Under the pieces are notes generated by a model, which saw nothing but the letters and a program-made list of their open reading frames with translations, searched no databases and had not been told where the DNA came from. DNA of 64,000 nt from RH-AL1 sp964247745 (GTDB taxonomy: Bacteria; Pseudomonadota; Alphaproteobacteria; Rhizobiales; Beijerinckiaceae). Location: contig CAXTVT010000008.1 in the NCBI GenBank assembly GCA_964247745.1, positions 1 through 64,000 of the forward strand, read 5' to 3'. The position numbers were made by a program, and so were the translations under genes. Positions 25,746 through 34,893 of this stretch are shown here, one piece after another (the first letter of the stretch is position 1; each line of letters begins with the position of its first letter).

Positions 25746-27023
25746 GTGGCCGCCGGTCTCTGCCGCGATTGCGGCACCGCGCTGCCCGCCCCGGCACCGG
25801 CGCGCTGCCGCTCGTGCGGATCACCGCGCGTGGTGGCGCACGCCGAGCTCGAGACGCTCTCGGTGGCGCATATCGACTGCGACGCCTTCTACGCCGCCGT
25901 GGAGAAGCGCGACGATCCCTCGTTGCGCGACAAGGCGGTGATCGTCGGCGGCAGCCGCCGCGGCGTGGTGCTGACCGCCTGCTACAACGCGCGAATCCAC
26001 GGCGTGCGTTCGGCGATGCCGATGTTCCAGGCCCTCAAGCTCTGCCCGCACGCGACGATCGTGCGCCCGAACATGGCCGAATACGCCGCGACCGGGCGCA
26101 AAATCCGGGCGATGATGGGCGAGCTGACGCCGCTGGTGCAGCCGGTCTCGATCGACGAGGCGTTTCTTGACCTGGGCGGCACGCAGGCGCTGCACGACGC
26201 CGCGCCCGCCGTGACGCTGGCACGCTTCGCAGCCCGGATCGAGCGCGAGATCGGCATCACCGTCTCGGTCGGGCTCAGCCACAACAAGTTCCTCGCCAAA
26301 CTGGCGTCCGACGCCGACAAGCCGCGGGGTTTCACCGTGATCGGCCGTGCCGACGCGGTCGCCGTCCTGCGGCCGCGGCCCGTCGGAGCGATCTGGGGCG
26401 TCGGCTCCGTCTCGCAGGGCCGCCTCGCCGCGCTCGGCTTCTCCACGATCGGCGACATCCAGGACTGCACGGCGGCCGAATTCGGGCGCCGGATCGGGTC
26501 GGAGGGATCGTCGTTGTGGCGCCTGGCGCACGGCCTCGACGATCGTCCGGTGCGGTCCGAGCGCGACACGAAGAGCGTCTCGGCCGAGACCACCTTCACC
26601 GCGGATCTCGCCGAGGCCGACGAGCTCGAGCCGATCCTCTTCCATCTTTGCGAGAAGGTCGCCTTGCGCCTCGCCACCGGCGACATCGCAGCCGGTGGCG
26701 TCGTGCTCAAGCTGAAGACGCGCGACTTCCGCCTGCGCACGCGTTCGCGCTCGCCGATCCCGGCGACTCAGCTCGCCACGCGCCTGTTCGACATCGGCCG
26801 CGGCCTGCTCGCGCCCGAGATCGACGGCACCCGCTTCCGGCTGATCGGGCTCGGCGCCTCCGACCTGCGGCCGGCCGCCGACGCCGATCAAGCCGACTTG
26901 CTCGACGCCGCGCTGCCGCGTCAGAAAGCGGCCGCGAAGGCGATCGACGCGGTGAGGGCGAAGTTCGGGAGCGATGCGCTGATGCGTGGCATTACGATGG
27001 GGCGCCAGCCCAAACGGCGATGA
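25746..27023 (+). CDS. dinB: DNA polymerase IV (Y-family)
   Basis: 425 aa from a GTG start. Error-prone translesion polymerase. An N-terminal zinc-ribbon extension (CRDCG at residues 6-10 and CRSCG near 21-25) precedes the polymerase core, a variant common in Hyphomicrobiales. Catalytic carboxylates are in HIDCDAFYAAVE and SIDEAFLD; the steric region GVVLTACYNAR and VGLSHNKFLAKLASD are typical. No beta-clamp motif is obvious at the C-terminus (RQPKRR). No LexA-type box is evident upstream. It is probably co-transcribed with DUF3572. Confidence 0.95.
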   Translation: MAAGLCRDCGTALPAPAPARCRSCGSPRVVAHAELETLSVAHIDCDAFYAAVEKRDDPSLRDKAVIVGGSRRGVVLTACYNARIHGVRSAMPMFQALKLCPHATIVRPNMAEYAATGRKIRAMMGELTPLVQPVSIDEAFLDLGGTQALHDAAPAVTLARFAARIEREIGITVSVGLSHNKFLAKLASDADKPRGFTVIGRADAVAVLRPRPVGAIWGVGSVSQGRLAALGFSTIGDIQDCTAAEFGRRIGSEGSSLWRLAHGLDDRPVRSERDTKSVSAETTFTADLAEADELEPILFHLCEKVALRLATGDIAAGGVVLKLKTRDFRLRTRSRSPIPATQLATRLFDIGRGLLAPEIDGTRFRLIGLGASDLRPAADADQADLLDAALPRQKAAAKAIDAVRAKFGSDALMRGITMGRQPKRR

Positions 27024-27044
27024 ACGAGCCCGGCGTGGGAAAGA

Positions 27045-27118
27045 TGGAGGCCTCGCCCGGAATCGAACCGGGGTGCAAGGATTTGCAGTCCTCTGCGTAA
27101 CCACTCCGCCACGAGGCC
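27045..27118 (-). tRNA. tRNA-Cys (GCA)
   Basis: 74 nt with an encoded CCA on the minus strand. The acceptor stem GGCCTCG pairs with CGAGGCC and the discriminator is U. The anticodon loop CTGCAAA has anticodon GCA, and the T-arm is CCCGG-TTCGATT-CCGGG. It starts 22 nt after dinB, convergent to it. Confidence 0.97.
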
Positions 27119-27284
27119 TCTGACACGCCGGCGGCGGCCCAGCGTGCCGCGCTTCTAGCGCACGCGACCCCGAGCCCGCAACGCGAAAGCCTCGTCGCGA
27201 TGTCACAAACCCGCTTTGCCGTTTACGAAGGCTTGGCAAAGCGGGGCGAGGCTTGCTATAGCCCAAATCTCGCTGCGGCGACGA

Positions 27285-27360
27285 TCCCTGATAGCTCAGC
27301 TGGTAGAGCAGTCGACTGTTAATCGACTTGTCGCAGGTTCGAGTCCTGCTCAGGGAGCCA
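27285..27360 (+). tRNA. tRNA-Asn (GTT)
   Basis: 76 nt with an encoded CCA. The acceptor stem TCCCTGA pairs with TCAGGGA, the D-arm is GCTC...GAGC, the anticodon loop CTGTTAA has anticodon GTT, and the T-arm is GCAGG-TTCGAGT-CCTGC. No integrase or attachment-site duplication is visible next to it. Confidence 0.98.
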
Positions 27361-27518
27361 GTCGCGCGATAGGTCGACCTAGCCCACCGAATTCACCTGA
27401 GCGTGTCGCCGGCGTGATCGTCGCTCGAAGGTAGCGGTGATCACGCGCTTCTCGACAGGGCCTCCCCACCAGCCGTAGTCTTTCCACTCGCCTCTCGAGA
27501 CCCCGGTCTTCGGTCTTC

Positions 27519-28439
27519 ATGATCCGGCTCGTCGCCATCCGCCTTCTCTCCGCGATCCCGACGCTGCTCGCGGTCGTCGCATTGTCGTTCTTTCTGCTGC
27601 GTCTCGCGCCCGGTGGCCCCTTCGACAGCGAACGCGCGCTCGACCCGGCGGTACGGGCCAACCTCGAGCGCCTCTACGGCCTCGACAAACCGCTGCTCCA
27701 GCAGTTCGGCACCTATCTCTGGAGTCTGTTGCACGGTGATTTCGGGCCGAGCCTGCACTGGCGCGATTTCACGGTGAACGAGCTGTTCGCCCGTGCCCTG
27801 CCGATCTCGATCCAGCTGGGCAGCGAGGCGCTCGCTCTCGCGCTCGGCCTCGGTGTCGCGCTCGGCACGGCCGGCGCTTGGCGCCACCGCGGCTTCGGCG
27901 CGCTCGCCGTGACTGCGCTCGCCCTCGTCGGCCTCGCCTTGCCGAACTTCGTCATCGCCCCGCTGCTCCAGGTTTTCTTCGGGCTCGACCTGCGGTGGCT
28001 GCCGGTCGGCGGCTGGGAGGACGGCGCGTGGCGTCATCAGGTGCTGCCGGTGGTGGTGCTCGCCCTGCCCCAGATCGCCATCATCGCCAAGCTGACGGAG
28101 GCGGCGCTGCGCGAGTCCCTGGCCGCGCCTCACATCCGCACCCTATATGCCTTCGGCCTGCCGGGGCGCCACATCGCGCTGCACGCGCTGCGTGGCGCGG
28201 CCTTGCCGGTGCTCTCCTACCTCGGGCCTGCGGCGGCGGCGCTGCTCACCGGCTCGATCGTGGTGGAGACGGTCTTCGCCATACCCGGCATCGGGCGTTA
28301 CTTCGTCGACAGCGCGCTCTCGCGTGATTACCCCCTCACCATGGGCACCGTGATCGTGGTCGGCGCGATGATCGTGGTCTTCAACCTTCTCGTCGACCTC
28401 GCCTACGGGATCCTGGATCCGCGCGTGCGTCATGAGTGA
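27519..28439 (+). CDS. ABC transporter permease, DppB/OppB type
   Basis: 306 aa inner-membrane subunit of a peptide/nickel-type importer. Six hydrophobic helices are visible, beginning MIRLVAIRLLSAIPTLLAVV. The periplasmic loop has YGLDKPLLQQF and the C-terminal EAA-like loop has LRESLAAPHIRTLYAFGLP with IVVETVFAIPGIGRYFVD. It overlaps the next permease by 8 nt. The substrate is unknown; no solute-binding protein gene is adjacent. Confidence 0.93.
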   Translation: MIRLVAIRLLSAIPTLLAVVALSFFLLRLAPGGPFDSERALDPAVRANLERLYGLDKPLLQQFGTYLWSLLHGDFGPSLHWRDFTVNELFARALPISIQLGSEALALALGLGVALGTAGAWRHRGFGALAVTALALVGLALPNFVIAPLLQVFFGLDLRWLPVGGWEDGAWRHQVLPVVVLALPQIAIIAKLTEAALRESLAAPHIRTLYAFGLPGRHIALHALRGAALPVLSYLGPAAAALLTGSIVVETVFAIPGIGRYFVDSALSRDYPLTMGTVIVVGAMIVVFNLLVDLAYGILDPRVRHE

Positions 28440-29499
28440 CGGCGTTGCGCGGCCGCGCCTCCATCTCGACACCGCGGGTGTCGCGAGCCTGGCCACGCTG
28501 CTACTGATGGCCCTTCTCTGCTTCGGCTCGATCGTCTGGGCGCCGCACCCCTACGACGCCGTCTATCCCGATTACATCGCGGTCCCGGCCTCGATCTCGG
28601 CGCACCCCGACACGGCCGAACTCGCCGTCGGACTCACCGCCCTCTCGGAACTTGCCCGGCTGCGCGTGACCCGCGATGCCGCCGCCGGCACGCTCGCCTT
28701 TTCCGGAGATCAGCCGATCGATCCGCGCGTGCTGCGCAGCTTCGAGCGCTCCGACCTCTTCGCACAAGCCGGCGCGCCCGTGGCCTCCGATGCCGGCAAG
28801 GTGCTGACGGTGCCGGTCACCATCCAACGGCAGCACTTCCTGTTCGGCACGGACGCCAACGGCCGCGACCTGCTGACCCGCGTGCTCGTCGCCGGCCGCA
28901 TCTCGCTGGCCGTCGGAGCGCTGGCCTCCGCCGTGGCGCTGGGTATCGGCGTCGCCTATGGGGCGGTGTCGGGCTATGCCGGCGGACGCACCGACACGAT
29001 CATGATGCGCATCGTCGACGTGGTCTACGCCCTGCCGTTCGTGTTCCTCGTCATCGTGCTGCTCGTGCTGTTCGGCCGTTCGCTGTGGCTCATCTTCCTC
29101 GCCATCGGCGCGGTGGAATGGCTCGACATGGCGCGGATCACGCGCGGACAGACGCTTTCGCTCAAGCGCCGCGAGTTCGTGCTGGCGGCCGAAGCCTTGG
29201 GCGAGAGCGGCTCGCCAATCCTCGTGCGCCATGTCGTGCCCAACCTGATCGGCCCAGTCGTCGCCTATCTCGCGCTGCTGGTACCCCGCGTGATCCTCGC
29301 GGAGAGCTTCCTGTCGTTTCTCGGCCTCGGCGTGCAGGAGCCGCTGACCTCCTGGGGCATCCTGATCGCCGACGGCGCGCGGCACGTGCAGGGCTCGGTA
29401 CACCTTCTGATCTTTCCGGCGGTGGCGCTTGCGATCACGGTGGTGGCCGCCAATCAGCTCGGCGAGGCGATCCTGCGCGCGGCGAACGCCGCGGAATGA
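28432..29499 (+). CDS. ABC transporter permease, DppC/OppC type
   Basis: 355 aa, with six hydrophobic helices and a large periplasmic insert (about residues 45-130) after the first helix. FGTDANGRDLLTRVLVAGRISL is the hallmark of DppC-type permeases, and the EAA loop is LSLKRREFVLAAEALG. It shares an ATGA overlap with the ATPase gene that follows. It is longer than the usual about 300 aa because of the periplasmic insert. Confidence 0.93.
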   Translation: MSDGVARPRLHLDTAGVASLATLLLMALLCFGSIVWAPHPYDAVYPDYIAVPASISAHPDTAELAVGLTALSELARLRVTRDAAAGTLAFSGDQPIDPRVLRSFERSDLFAQAGAPVASDAGKVLTVPVTIQRQHFLFGTDANGRDLLTRVLVAGRISLAVGALASAVALGIGVAYGAVSGYAGGRTDTIMMRIVDVVYALPFVFLVIVLLVLFGRSLWLIFLAIGAVEWLDMARITRGQTLSLKRREFVLAAEALGESGSPILVRHVVPNLIGPVVAYLALLVPRVILAESFLSFLGLGVQEPLTSWGILIADGARHVQGSVHLLIFPAVALAITVVAANQLGEAILRAANAAE

Positions 29500-31082
29500 G
29501 CCCGCTGCTGGTGCTCGACAGGCTTGCGGTTCGTTTCGGAGCGGTCGAAGCGATCCGCGGCCTCGATCTCACGGTGGCGCCCGGCGAGACCGCGGCGCTC
29601 GTCGGCGAGACCGGCTCGGGCAAGAGCGTCGCCATGCTCGCCACGCTCGGCCTGCTGCCGCACGGCGCGATCGTTTCGGGCAGCGCCCGCTTCGAGGGGC
29701 GGGAGCTGCTGGGCCTGGATCGCCGCAAGCTCGATCGAATCCGCGGACGCGCCGTGGCGATCGTCTTTCAGGAGCCGCAGTCCGCGCTCGACCCGCTTTT
29801 CAGCGTCGGCTCGCAGATTGCCGCCGTGCTGCGCCACAGTCAAAGCCTGTCGCGCCGTGCCGCTTGGGATCGTGCCTGCGAACTGCTCGACGAGACCGGC
29901 ATCGTCGAGCCGGCGCGCCGGCTCCGCTCCTACCCGCACGAGCTCTCCGGCGGCCAGCGGCAACGCGTCGCCATCGCCATGGCCTTGGCCTGCGAGCCGA
30001 AGCTGCTCATCGCCGACGAGCCGACGACCGCGCTCGACGTCACTGTCGCCGCACGCATCCTGGAGCTGCTCGCGACGCTGAAGGCACGCCACGGCATGGC
30101 GCTGGTCCTGATCAGCCACGACCTCGCCATCGTGCGACGGGTCGCCGACACGATCCACGTCATGGAAAAGGGCGTGCTGGTCGAGAGCGGGCCGGCGGCG
30201 GCGATCATGGGCGCCGCGAAGCATCCCTACACCTGTCGCCTTCTCGCCGCGGACCGGCTTCCGGCCGTCGAGCCTGACACGAAGGCGACGGAGCGTCTGC
30301 TCGCGGCCGAGGGCCTCACCGTGATCTACCCGCTGCGCGGCTGGCGACGCAGCTTCACCGCCGTCGACCGCGTCGATCTCGAGATCTGCCGCGGCGAGAC
30401 GCTCGCGCTCATCGGCGAGTCGGGCTCGGGCAAGTCGACGCTGGGACGCGCTCTACTGCGGCTGACGCCATCGTCCGGCCGGATCGGCTTCGAGGGTCAC
30501 GACCTGCAGGCCATGAGCGCCAAGGCGCTGCTGCCGTTGCGCCGCGACCTGCAGATCGTCTTCCAGGATCCATTCTCCTCGCTCTCGCCGCGGCTAAGCG
30601 TCGGCGAGATCGTCGCCGAGGGTCTCTCGGTCCACAACCCGGAGCTTTCACGCGCCGCGCGCTTCGCACGGGCCGCGTCGGCTCTCGAGGAGGTCGGTCT
30701 CGCCGCCGCGTTCGCGGCGCGCCGCCCGCACGCTCTTTCCGGCGGCCAGCGCCAGCGCGTGGCGATCGCCCGCGCCATGATCCTGTCGCCCAAGCTGGTG
30801 GTGCTCGACGAGCCGACCTCCGCGCTCGATCGTTCGGTGCAGGCCGACGTCCTCAACCTGCTCCGCCGGCTCCAGCGCGAGCGCGGCCTGTCCTACCTGT
30901 TCATCACGCACGATCTTGCCGTGGTACGCGCGATGGCGACGCGCGTCGCGGTTATGAAGGATGGTCGCATCGTCGAAGTCGGCACGACATCGCAGGTGTT
31001 GCGGGCCCCGCGCGATGCCTATACCGCGACGCTGGTCGCGGCGGCCGCTCTCGACGAGGCGAGTGCGGCCGCAGCGACCTGA
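29496..31082 (+). CDS. Fused ABC transporter ATP-binding protein (DppD-DppF type)
   Basis: 528 aa with two ATPase domains in one chain, as in YejF or GsiA. Domain 1 has Walker A GETGSGKSV (about 37-45), signature LSGGQRQRVAIA and Walker B LLIADEPTTALD. Domain 2 has GESGSGKST (about 308), LSGGQRQRVAIA and LVVLDEPTSALD. The start ATG at 29496 overlaps the permease stop. It energises the importer formed by the two upstream permeases. The stop is 3 nt from the convergent M16 gene. Confidence 0.95.
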   Translation: MSPLLVLDRLAVRFGAVEAIRGLDLTVAPGETAALVGETGSGKSVAMLATLGLLPHGAIVSGSARFEGRELLGLDRRKLDRIRGRAVAIVFQEPQSALDPLFSVGSQIAAVLRHSQSLSRRAAWDRACELLDETGIVEPARRLRSYPHELSGGQRQRVAIAMALACEPKLLIADEPTTALDVTVAARILELLATLKARHGMALVLISHDLAIVRRVADTIHVMEKGVLVESGPAAAIMGAAKHPYTCRLLAADRLPAVEPDTKATERLLAAEGLTVIYPLRGWRRSFTAVDRVDLEICRGETLALIGESGSGKSTLGRALLRLTPSSGRIGFEGHDLQAMSAKALLPLRRDLQIVFQDPFSSLSPRLSVGEIVAEGLSVHNPELSRAARFARAASALEEVGLAAAFAARRPHALSGGQRQRVAIARAMILSPKLVVLDEPTSALDRSVQADVLNLLRRLQRERGLSYLFITHDLAVVRAMATRVAVMKDGRIVEVGTTSQVLRAPRDAYTATLVAAAALDEASAAAAT

Positions 31083-31085
31083 CGA

Positions 31086-32384
31086 TCAGCCGTCGACCGG
31101 CTTGCCGGCGATGGTGATCAGCAGGTCGCCATCGCCGAGCAGACGCTTCGCGGTACGCGCCGCATCCTCGACGGTGACGGCCGCGATCGAATCGTTGCGG
31201 GTGTCGAGCCGCTCGACGCCGTAGCCATCGAGCTGGAGGCTGACGAGCTGTCCCGCGATCTTGCGCGACGTGTCGAAGCGCAACGCGTAGGAGCCGATCA
31301 GGTACTTCTTGGCCTTGTCCAGCTCTTGTTCCGGTATGCCGTCGCTGGAGAGCTTGACGATCTCGTCGCGGATCGTATCGACCGCCTCGGTCACGCGGGC
31401 ATTCTTGGTCGAGGTCGCGCCGACGAACATCGCGGCGTGGTCGAGCTCGGAGTTCTGCGAATAGACCGAGTAGCAGAGCCCACGTTTCTCGCGAACCTCC
31501 TTGTAGAGCCGCGCGGTGAAGGCGCCGCCGCCCAGGCAGTGGTTCACCACCGTGGCGACGTTGAAGTCGGGATCGCCGCGCGTGATGCCCTGGCGACCGA
31601 AACGGATGGTCGATTGCGGCAGGTCGATCGAGCGGACATGGCGTGAACCGACCCCGCCAAGCGTCACGGTCGCCACGGCGGCGAGATCCGCCTTGGCCGG
31701 CAGGCTCGCGAACACGCGGTCGAGCTCGCGGCCGAGCGTCTCGGCATCGATCGCGCCGACCACTGCCACCTTGAGGTTGTCGCGGGCCAGGAGCCTCGTG
31801 CGCATCGTGACGAGGTCGTCACGCGTCAGCGTCGGAAGGATGTCGAGGTCGCCCTTCACCGGCTGCCCGTAGGGATGCTCGGGATAGGAATGCTGGCGAA
31901 ACAAGCGAGCCGCCGCGTGATCGGGATCGTTCACCTCGTTGCGCAACGAGGCGGCGAGCTGACCGCGCACCCGATCGATCGCGTCGGGATCGAGCCTCGC
32001 GTTCGTCACGGCGAGTGCGAGCAGCTCGAACGCCCGCGCGGAGTGGCGCGACAGCGTCTTCATGCGGCCCTGCAGGGCATCGCGGTCGGCCGAGAACGAG
32101 AGCTCGATCGCCTTGTCGTCGAGCGCCTGGTGGAAGGCGCCGCTGTCGAGATCGCCGGCCCCTTCGTCGAGGACGCCGGCGAGGAGCGTGGCGAGGCCGG
32201 GTTTGCCCAACGGGTCCTGCGCGGCACCGCCCTTCCAGCCGAAGTTCACGGCGAGAAGCGGGATCGCGTAATCCTCGACGAGCCAGGCTTCGACCCCGCC
32301 GGGCGAGCGCACCTTCTGCACCCGCGCCGCGCGCGATGTCGGCGCGACGACGGAATCAATCAACATTTCGGAATGTCCGGTCAT
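31086..32384 (-). CDS. M16-family peptidase-like protein, non-catalytic subunit
   Basis: 432 aa, M16 (pitrilysin/insulinase) fold. The zinc motif HxxEH is lost: the equivalent segment reads LLAGVLDEGAG. The C-terminal half keeps the substrate-binding R/Y region REKRGLCYSVYS typical of the partner subunit. It lies 9 nt after the catalytic subunit gene. In bacterial M16B peptidases such pairs form active heterodimers (established for the family); the same is inferred here. GAGG precedes the ATG by about 8 nt. Confidence 0.92.
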   Translation of the reverse strand: MTGHSEMLIDSVVAPTSRAARVQKVRSPGGVEAWLVEDYAIPLLAVNFGWKGGAAQDPLGKPGLATLLAGVLDEGAGDLDSGAFHQALDDKAIELSFSADRDALQGRMKTLSRHSARAFELLALAVTNARLDPDAIDRVRGQLAASLRNEVNDPDHAAARLFRQHSYPEHPYGQPVKGDLDILPTLTRDDLVTMRTRLLARDNLKVAVVGAIDAETLGRELDRVFASLPAKADLAAVATVTLGGVGSRHVRSIDLPQSTIRFGRQGITRGDPDFNVATVVNHCLGGGAFTARLYKEVREKRGLCYSVYSQNSELDHAAMFVGATSTKNARVTEAVDTIRDEIVKLSSDGIPEQELDKAKKYLIGSYALRFDTSRKIAGQLVSLQLDGYGVERLDTRNDSIAAVTVEDAARTAKRLLGDGDLLITIAGKPVDG

Positions 32385-32393
32385 GAATGGTCC

Positions 32394-33764
32394 TCAGGCC
32401 GCCGCGGCTGCGAGTTCCGGAGCTACGGCCTCGATGAGGTAGCCCGATACGCCGCGTCGCCGTTCGAGAAGCGGCATCACCGCGGCGAGAGCGGCGGCAT
32501 CGACGGCCTCGATCCGCTCGGGCCACGCCTGGATATCGGCCAGCGAAAGGCCGGTCGTGAGCGACGTGCCATACCAGTTGGCGAGCTGCATCTGGCTGTC
32601 GCGGGCGTAGATCGCTTCGGCGACGAGACGCGTCTTGGCGCGGACGATGTCGGCCTCGTCGACGCCGACCGAGGCGATCCGCTTGAGAATCTTGTCCACC
32701 GCCGCGTCGAGCGTCTCGAGAGACACGCCCGGGGCCGGCACGGCGTAGACGAAGAAACGCGTCTCGTCAAACGAAGTGCCCATGTAATGGGCACCCGCGG
32801 CCACTGCCAGCCTGTCACCCATGACAAGCGATTTGAACAGCACGCTCGTCTGCCCTCCGCCGAGCAGGTAGGCGAGCACCTCGAGGGCTTCGGCCTCGCC
32901 GGCCTTCGCGGTCCGATAGGACGGGACGAGGTGCATGCGCTGGAAGCGCGGCTGCTCGACCTTCTCGTCGGCGAGGGTCACCTGGCGATGCGTGGTCGGC
33001 CTGGGCTCCTGCGGACGACGGCGTTGCGGCGCCTCCCCGAACGGTGGCACGATGCCGTAGATCCGGTCGGCCAGCGCCATGGTGGCGGCCGGGTCGACGT
33101 CTCCGGCGACGATCAGGATCGCGTTCTCGGGCGTGTAGAAACGCTCATAGTAATTGAAGGCGTCGGTGCGATCGAGGCTCTCGATCTCGTGCTCCCAGCC
33201 GATGACCGGCTTGCCGTAGGGATGCGACGAATACACCGCCGCGCCCATCGCCTCGTCCAAGATCTCCGATGGATCCGAATCGGTCCGCATACGACGCTCC
33301 TCGAGAACGACGTTGCGCTCGGGCGCCACGATCTCGTCGGTGAGAACGAGGTTCTTCATGCGATCGGCCTCGTATTCCATGCACACCGCCAAGTGCTCCT
33401 TGGGAATGCGCTGAAAATAGGCCGTGAAGTCGTTCGAGGTGAAGGCGTTCTCCTGGCCGCCGAGGTCCGACACGAGTTCCGAGAACTTGCCGGCAGGGTT
33501 CTTCTCCGTGCCCTTGAACATCAGATGTTCGAGGAAATGGGCGATCCCGGACTTGCCCAGCGGATCGTCCGCCGATCCGTTGCGGTACCACACCATGTGG
33601 GTGATGATCGGTGCGCGATGATCGGGAATGACCACGACGTCCATGCCGTTGGCGAGACGGTGTTGGACGATCGCGGTGTCGACACCGTCGCCATGGTCGC
33701 CGGGCATCTGGCCCGAGGGTCCAAGCCCCATGCTTCCGAGGGCTGGCGAGACGGTGCGCATCAT
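32394..33764 (-). CDS. M16-family zinc metallopeptidase, catalytic subunit
   Basis: 456 aa. The inverted zinc motif HFLEH at residues 76-80 and the distal ligand Glu in NVVLEERRM (about residue 155) are intact. The N-terminal 30 residues, rich in Gly/Met, are not a clear signal peptide, so location is uncertain. A GGAG Shine-Dalgarno lies about 8 nt before the ATG. It heads the M16 pair and lies downstream of lspA and the 163-aa secreted protein on the same strand, an order conserved in the group. Confidence 0.94.
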   Translation of the reverse strand: MMRTVSPALGSMGLGPSGQMPGDHGDGVDTAIVQHRLANGMDVVVIPDHRAPIITHMVWYRNGSADDPLGKSGIAHFLEHLMFKGTEKNPAGKFSELVSDLGGQENAFTSNDFTAYFQRIPKEHLAVCMEYEADRMKNLVLTDEIVAPERNVVLEERRMRTDSDPSEILDEAMGAAVYSSHPYGKPVIGWEHEIESLDRTDAFNYYERFYTPENAILIVAGDVDPAATMALADRIYGIVPPFGEAPQRRRPQEPRPTTHRQVTLADEKVEQPRFQRMHLVPSYRTAKAGEAEALEVLAYLLGGGQTSVLFKSLVMGDRLAVAAGAHYMGTSFDETRFFVYAVPAPGVSLETLDAAVDKILKRIASVGVDEADIVRAKTRLVAEAIYARDSQMQLANWYGTSLTTGLSLADIQAWPERIEAVDAAALAAVMPLLERRRGVSGYLIEAVAPELAAAAA

Positions 33765-33852
33765 GAGGATCTCCAGGTCACCGAGAGGCTCGGCGCCCGC
33801 GGACTATATAGCTATGCGGCGGGAGATCGCATCTTCAAAACAACGCGCGTCG

Positions 33853-34344
33853 CTATTGCGCGGCTTCCTGAGCCGGCTTCTTGCGATGGTGGGCGCGCTT
33901 CGTGCCGCTCGCGTGCGCCGCGTTGCCGTCGGCATCGTGCGTAATGTCGGCGGCCACGGCCGCCGGATCGCGCATGCCCGATGGCGGATCGATCAAGTAT
34001 TTGCGCTGCATCCGTCCCGCGGCGTAGGCGCCGGGATCGGTCGGGGGCACGGGACGACGTGAATCGGTCAGCGCGCGGCGACGGGCGGCGACGTCGGGGT
34101 CGTTGACGCCGAGGCGTTCGGGATCGGGGCCGCCCGGCGGCGGCAGCGCGTAGCTCGGCGGCACCACGAGCGGTGCGCGTTCCGTGTAGTCGATCGGCGG
34201 CCGGTCCCGGCCGAAGCCGAGCGAATTCTTGATGTCCTCGTATTCCTGCTTGACGCTGGTCTGCTGCGCCATGACGGGCGCGAACGAACCGGCGGTGCCG
34301 GCGAAGACGAGCGCCGCGAACGCGGTGCGCGGCATGGTACGCAT
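33853..34344 (-). CDS. Secreted Pro/Arg-rich hypothetical protein
   Basis: 163 aa. The start ATG at 34344 (MRTMPRTAFAALVFAGTAG) gives a signal peptide ending near APVMAQ. The mature part begins QTSVKQEYEDIKNSLGFG, then has RPPIDYTERAPLVVPPSY, and is disordered, basic and His/Lys-rich toward the end (KRAHHRKKPAQEAAQ). Proteins with this layout accompany lspA-M16 clusters in Hyphomicrobiales; no function is known. An in-frame ATG at 34404 would add 20 unlikely residues. Confidence 0.8.
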   Translation of the reverse strand: MRTMPRTAFAALVFAGTAGSFAPVMAQQTSVKQEYEDIKNSLGFGRDRPPIDYTERAPLVVPPSYALPPPGGPDPERLGVNDPDVAARRRALTDSRRPVPPTDPGAYAAGRMQRKYLIDPPSGMRDPAAVAADITHDADGNAAHASGTKRAHHRKKPAQEAAQ

Positions 34345-34419
34345 GGTCGTTCGGTCCCCGAGATACGCGCGATCGATCGGACTGAGACATGATCTTGACG
34401 GCAATTTGTGGGCCGCCTT

Positions 34420-34893
34420 TCAGGAGGTCGCCGGACGCCGTAGCGCGTCGATCAGCAGCAGGACGACCCCGGCGACGATGGCGACGTCGGCCAGGTTGAA
34501 GACGTACCAGTGGAAGCCGCCGACGTGAAAATAATAGAAATCGGCGACCCAGCCGTAGCTGAAGCGGTCGATGGCGTTGCCGATGGCACCCCCGAGGATC
34601 AAACCGAGCGCCACGCCGACGAGCCGGGTCGTCGTGCGCCACAGCCACCAAGCGATGAGCCCGCTCGCCAGCACGACGAAGGCGACCAGCGCCCAGCGCC
34701 CGGCTGCGCTGCGGGCGCTCAGCAGCGAGTAGGAGATGCCCGGGTTCTTCGCCATGACGATATCGAGATACCGCCCGAGGCGGAGAGGCTGGCGCATCTC
34801 GATGTCGTAGACGTCGAGAAGAAAGAGCTTGTTGGCCTGGTCGGCGACCAGCGTCGCCGCCGCGACCGCGAAGCCCGCGGAGCGCGCGCTCAT
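34420..34893 (-). CDS. lspA: Lipoprotein signal peptidase II
   Basis: 157 aa, four transmembrane helices, aspartic peptidase cleaving prolipoprotein signal peptides in the inner membrane. Catalytic Asp109 lies in GNAIDR and Asp136 in NLADVAI. DQANKLFLL (about 18-26) and AKNPGISYSLLS are further signatures. The start overlaps the ileS stop by 4 nt, the classic ileS-lspA coupling. Confidence 0.96.
   Translation of the reverse strand: MSARSAGFAVAAATLVADQANKLFLLDVYDIEMRQPLRLGRYLDIVMAKNPGISYSLLSARSAAGRWALVAFVVLASGLIAWWLWRTTTRLVGVALGLILGGAIGNAIDRFSYGWVADFYYFHVGGFHWYVFNLADVAIVAGVVLLLIDALRRPATS

Noticed and set aside
27045..27360. tRNA-Cys/tRNA-Asn pair as an integration site for a genomic island
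   Set aside because: No integrase, no repeated tRNA 3' end downstream and no change in gene character; the next genes are an ordinary ABC importer.
31086..32384. M16 protein lacking HxxEH as a decayed peptidase
   Set aside because: Full length and paired with a catalytic subunit; loss of the zinc motif in one partner is normal for bacterial M16B heterodimers.
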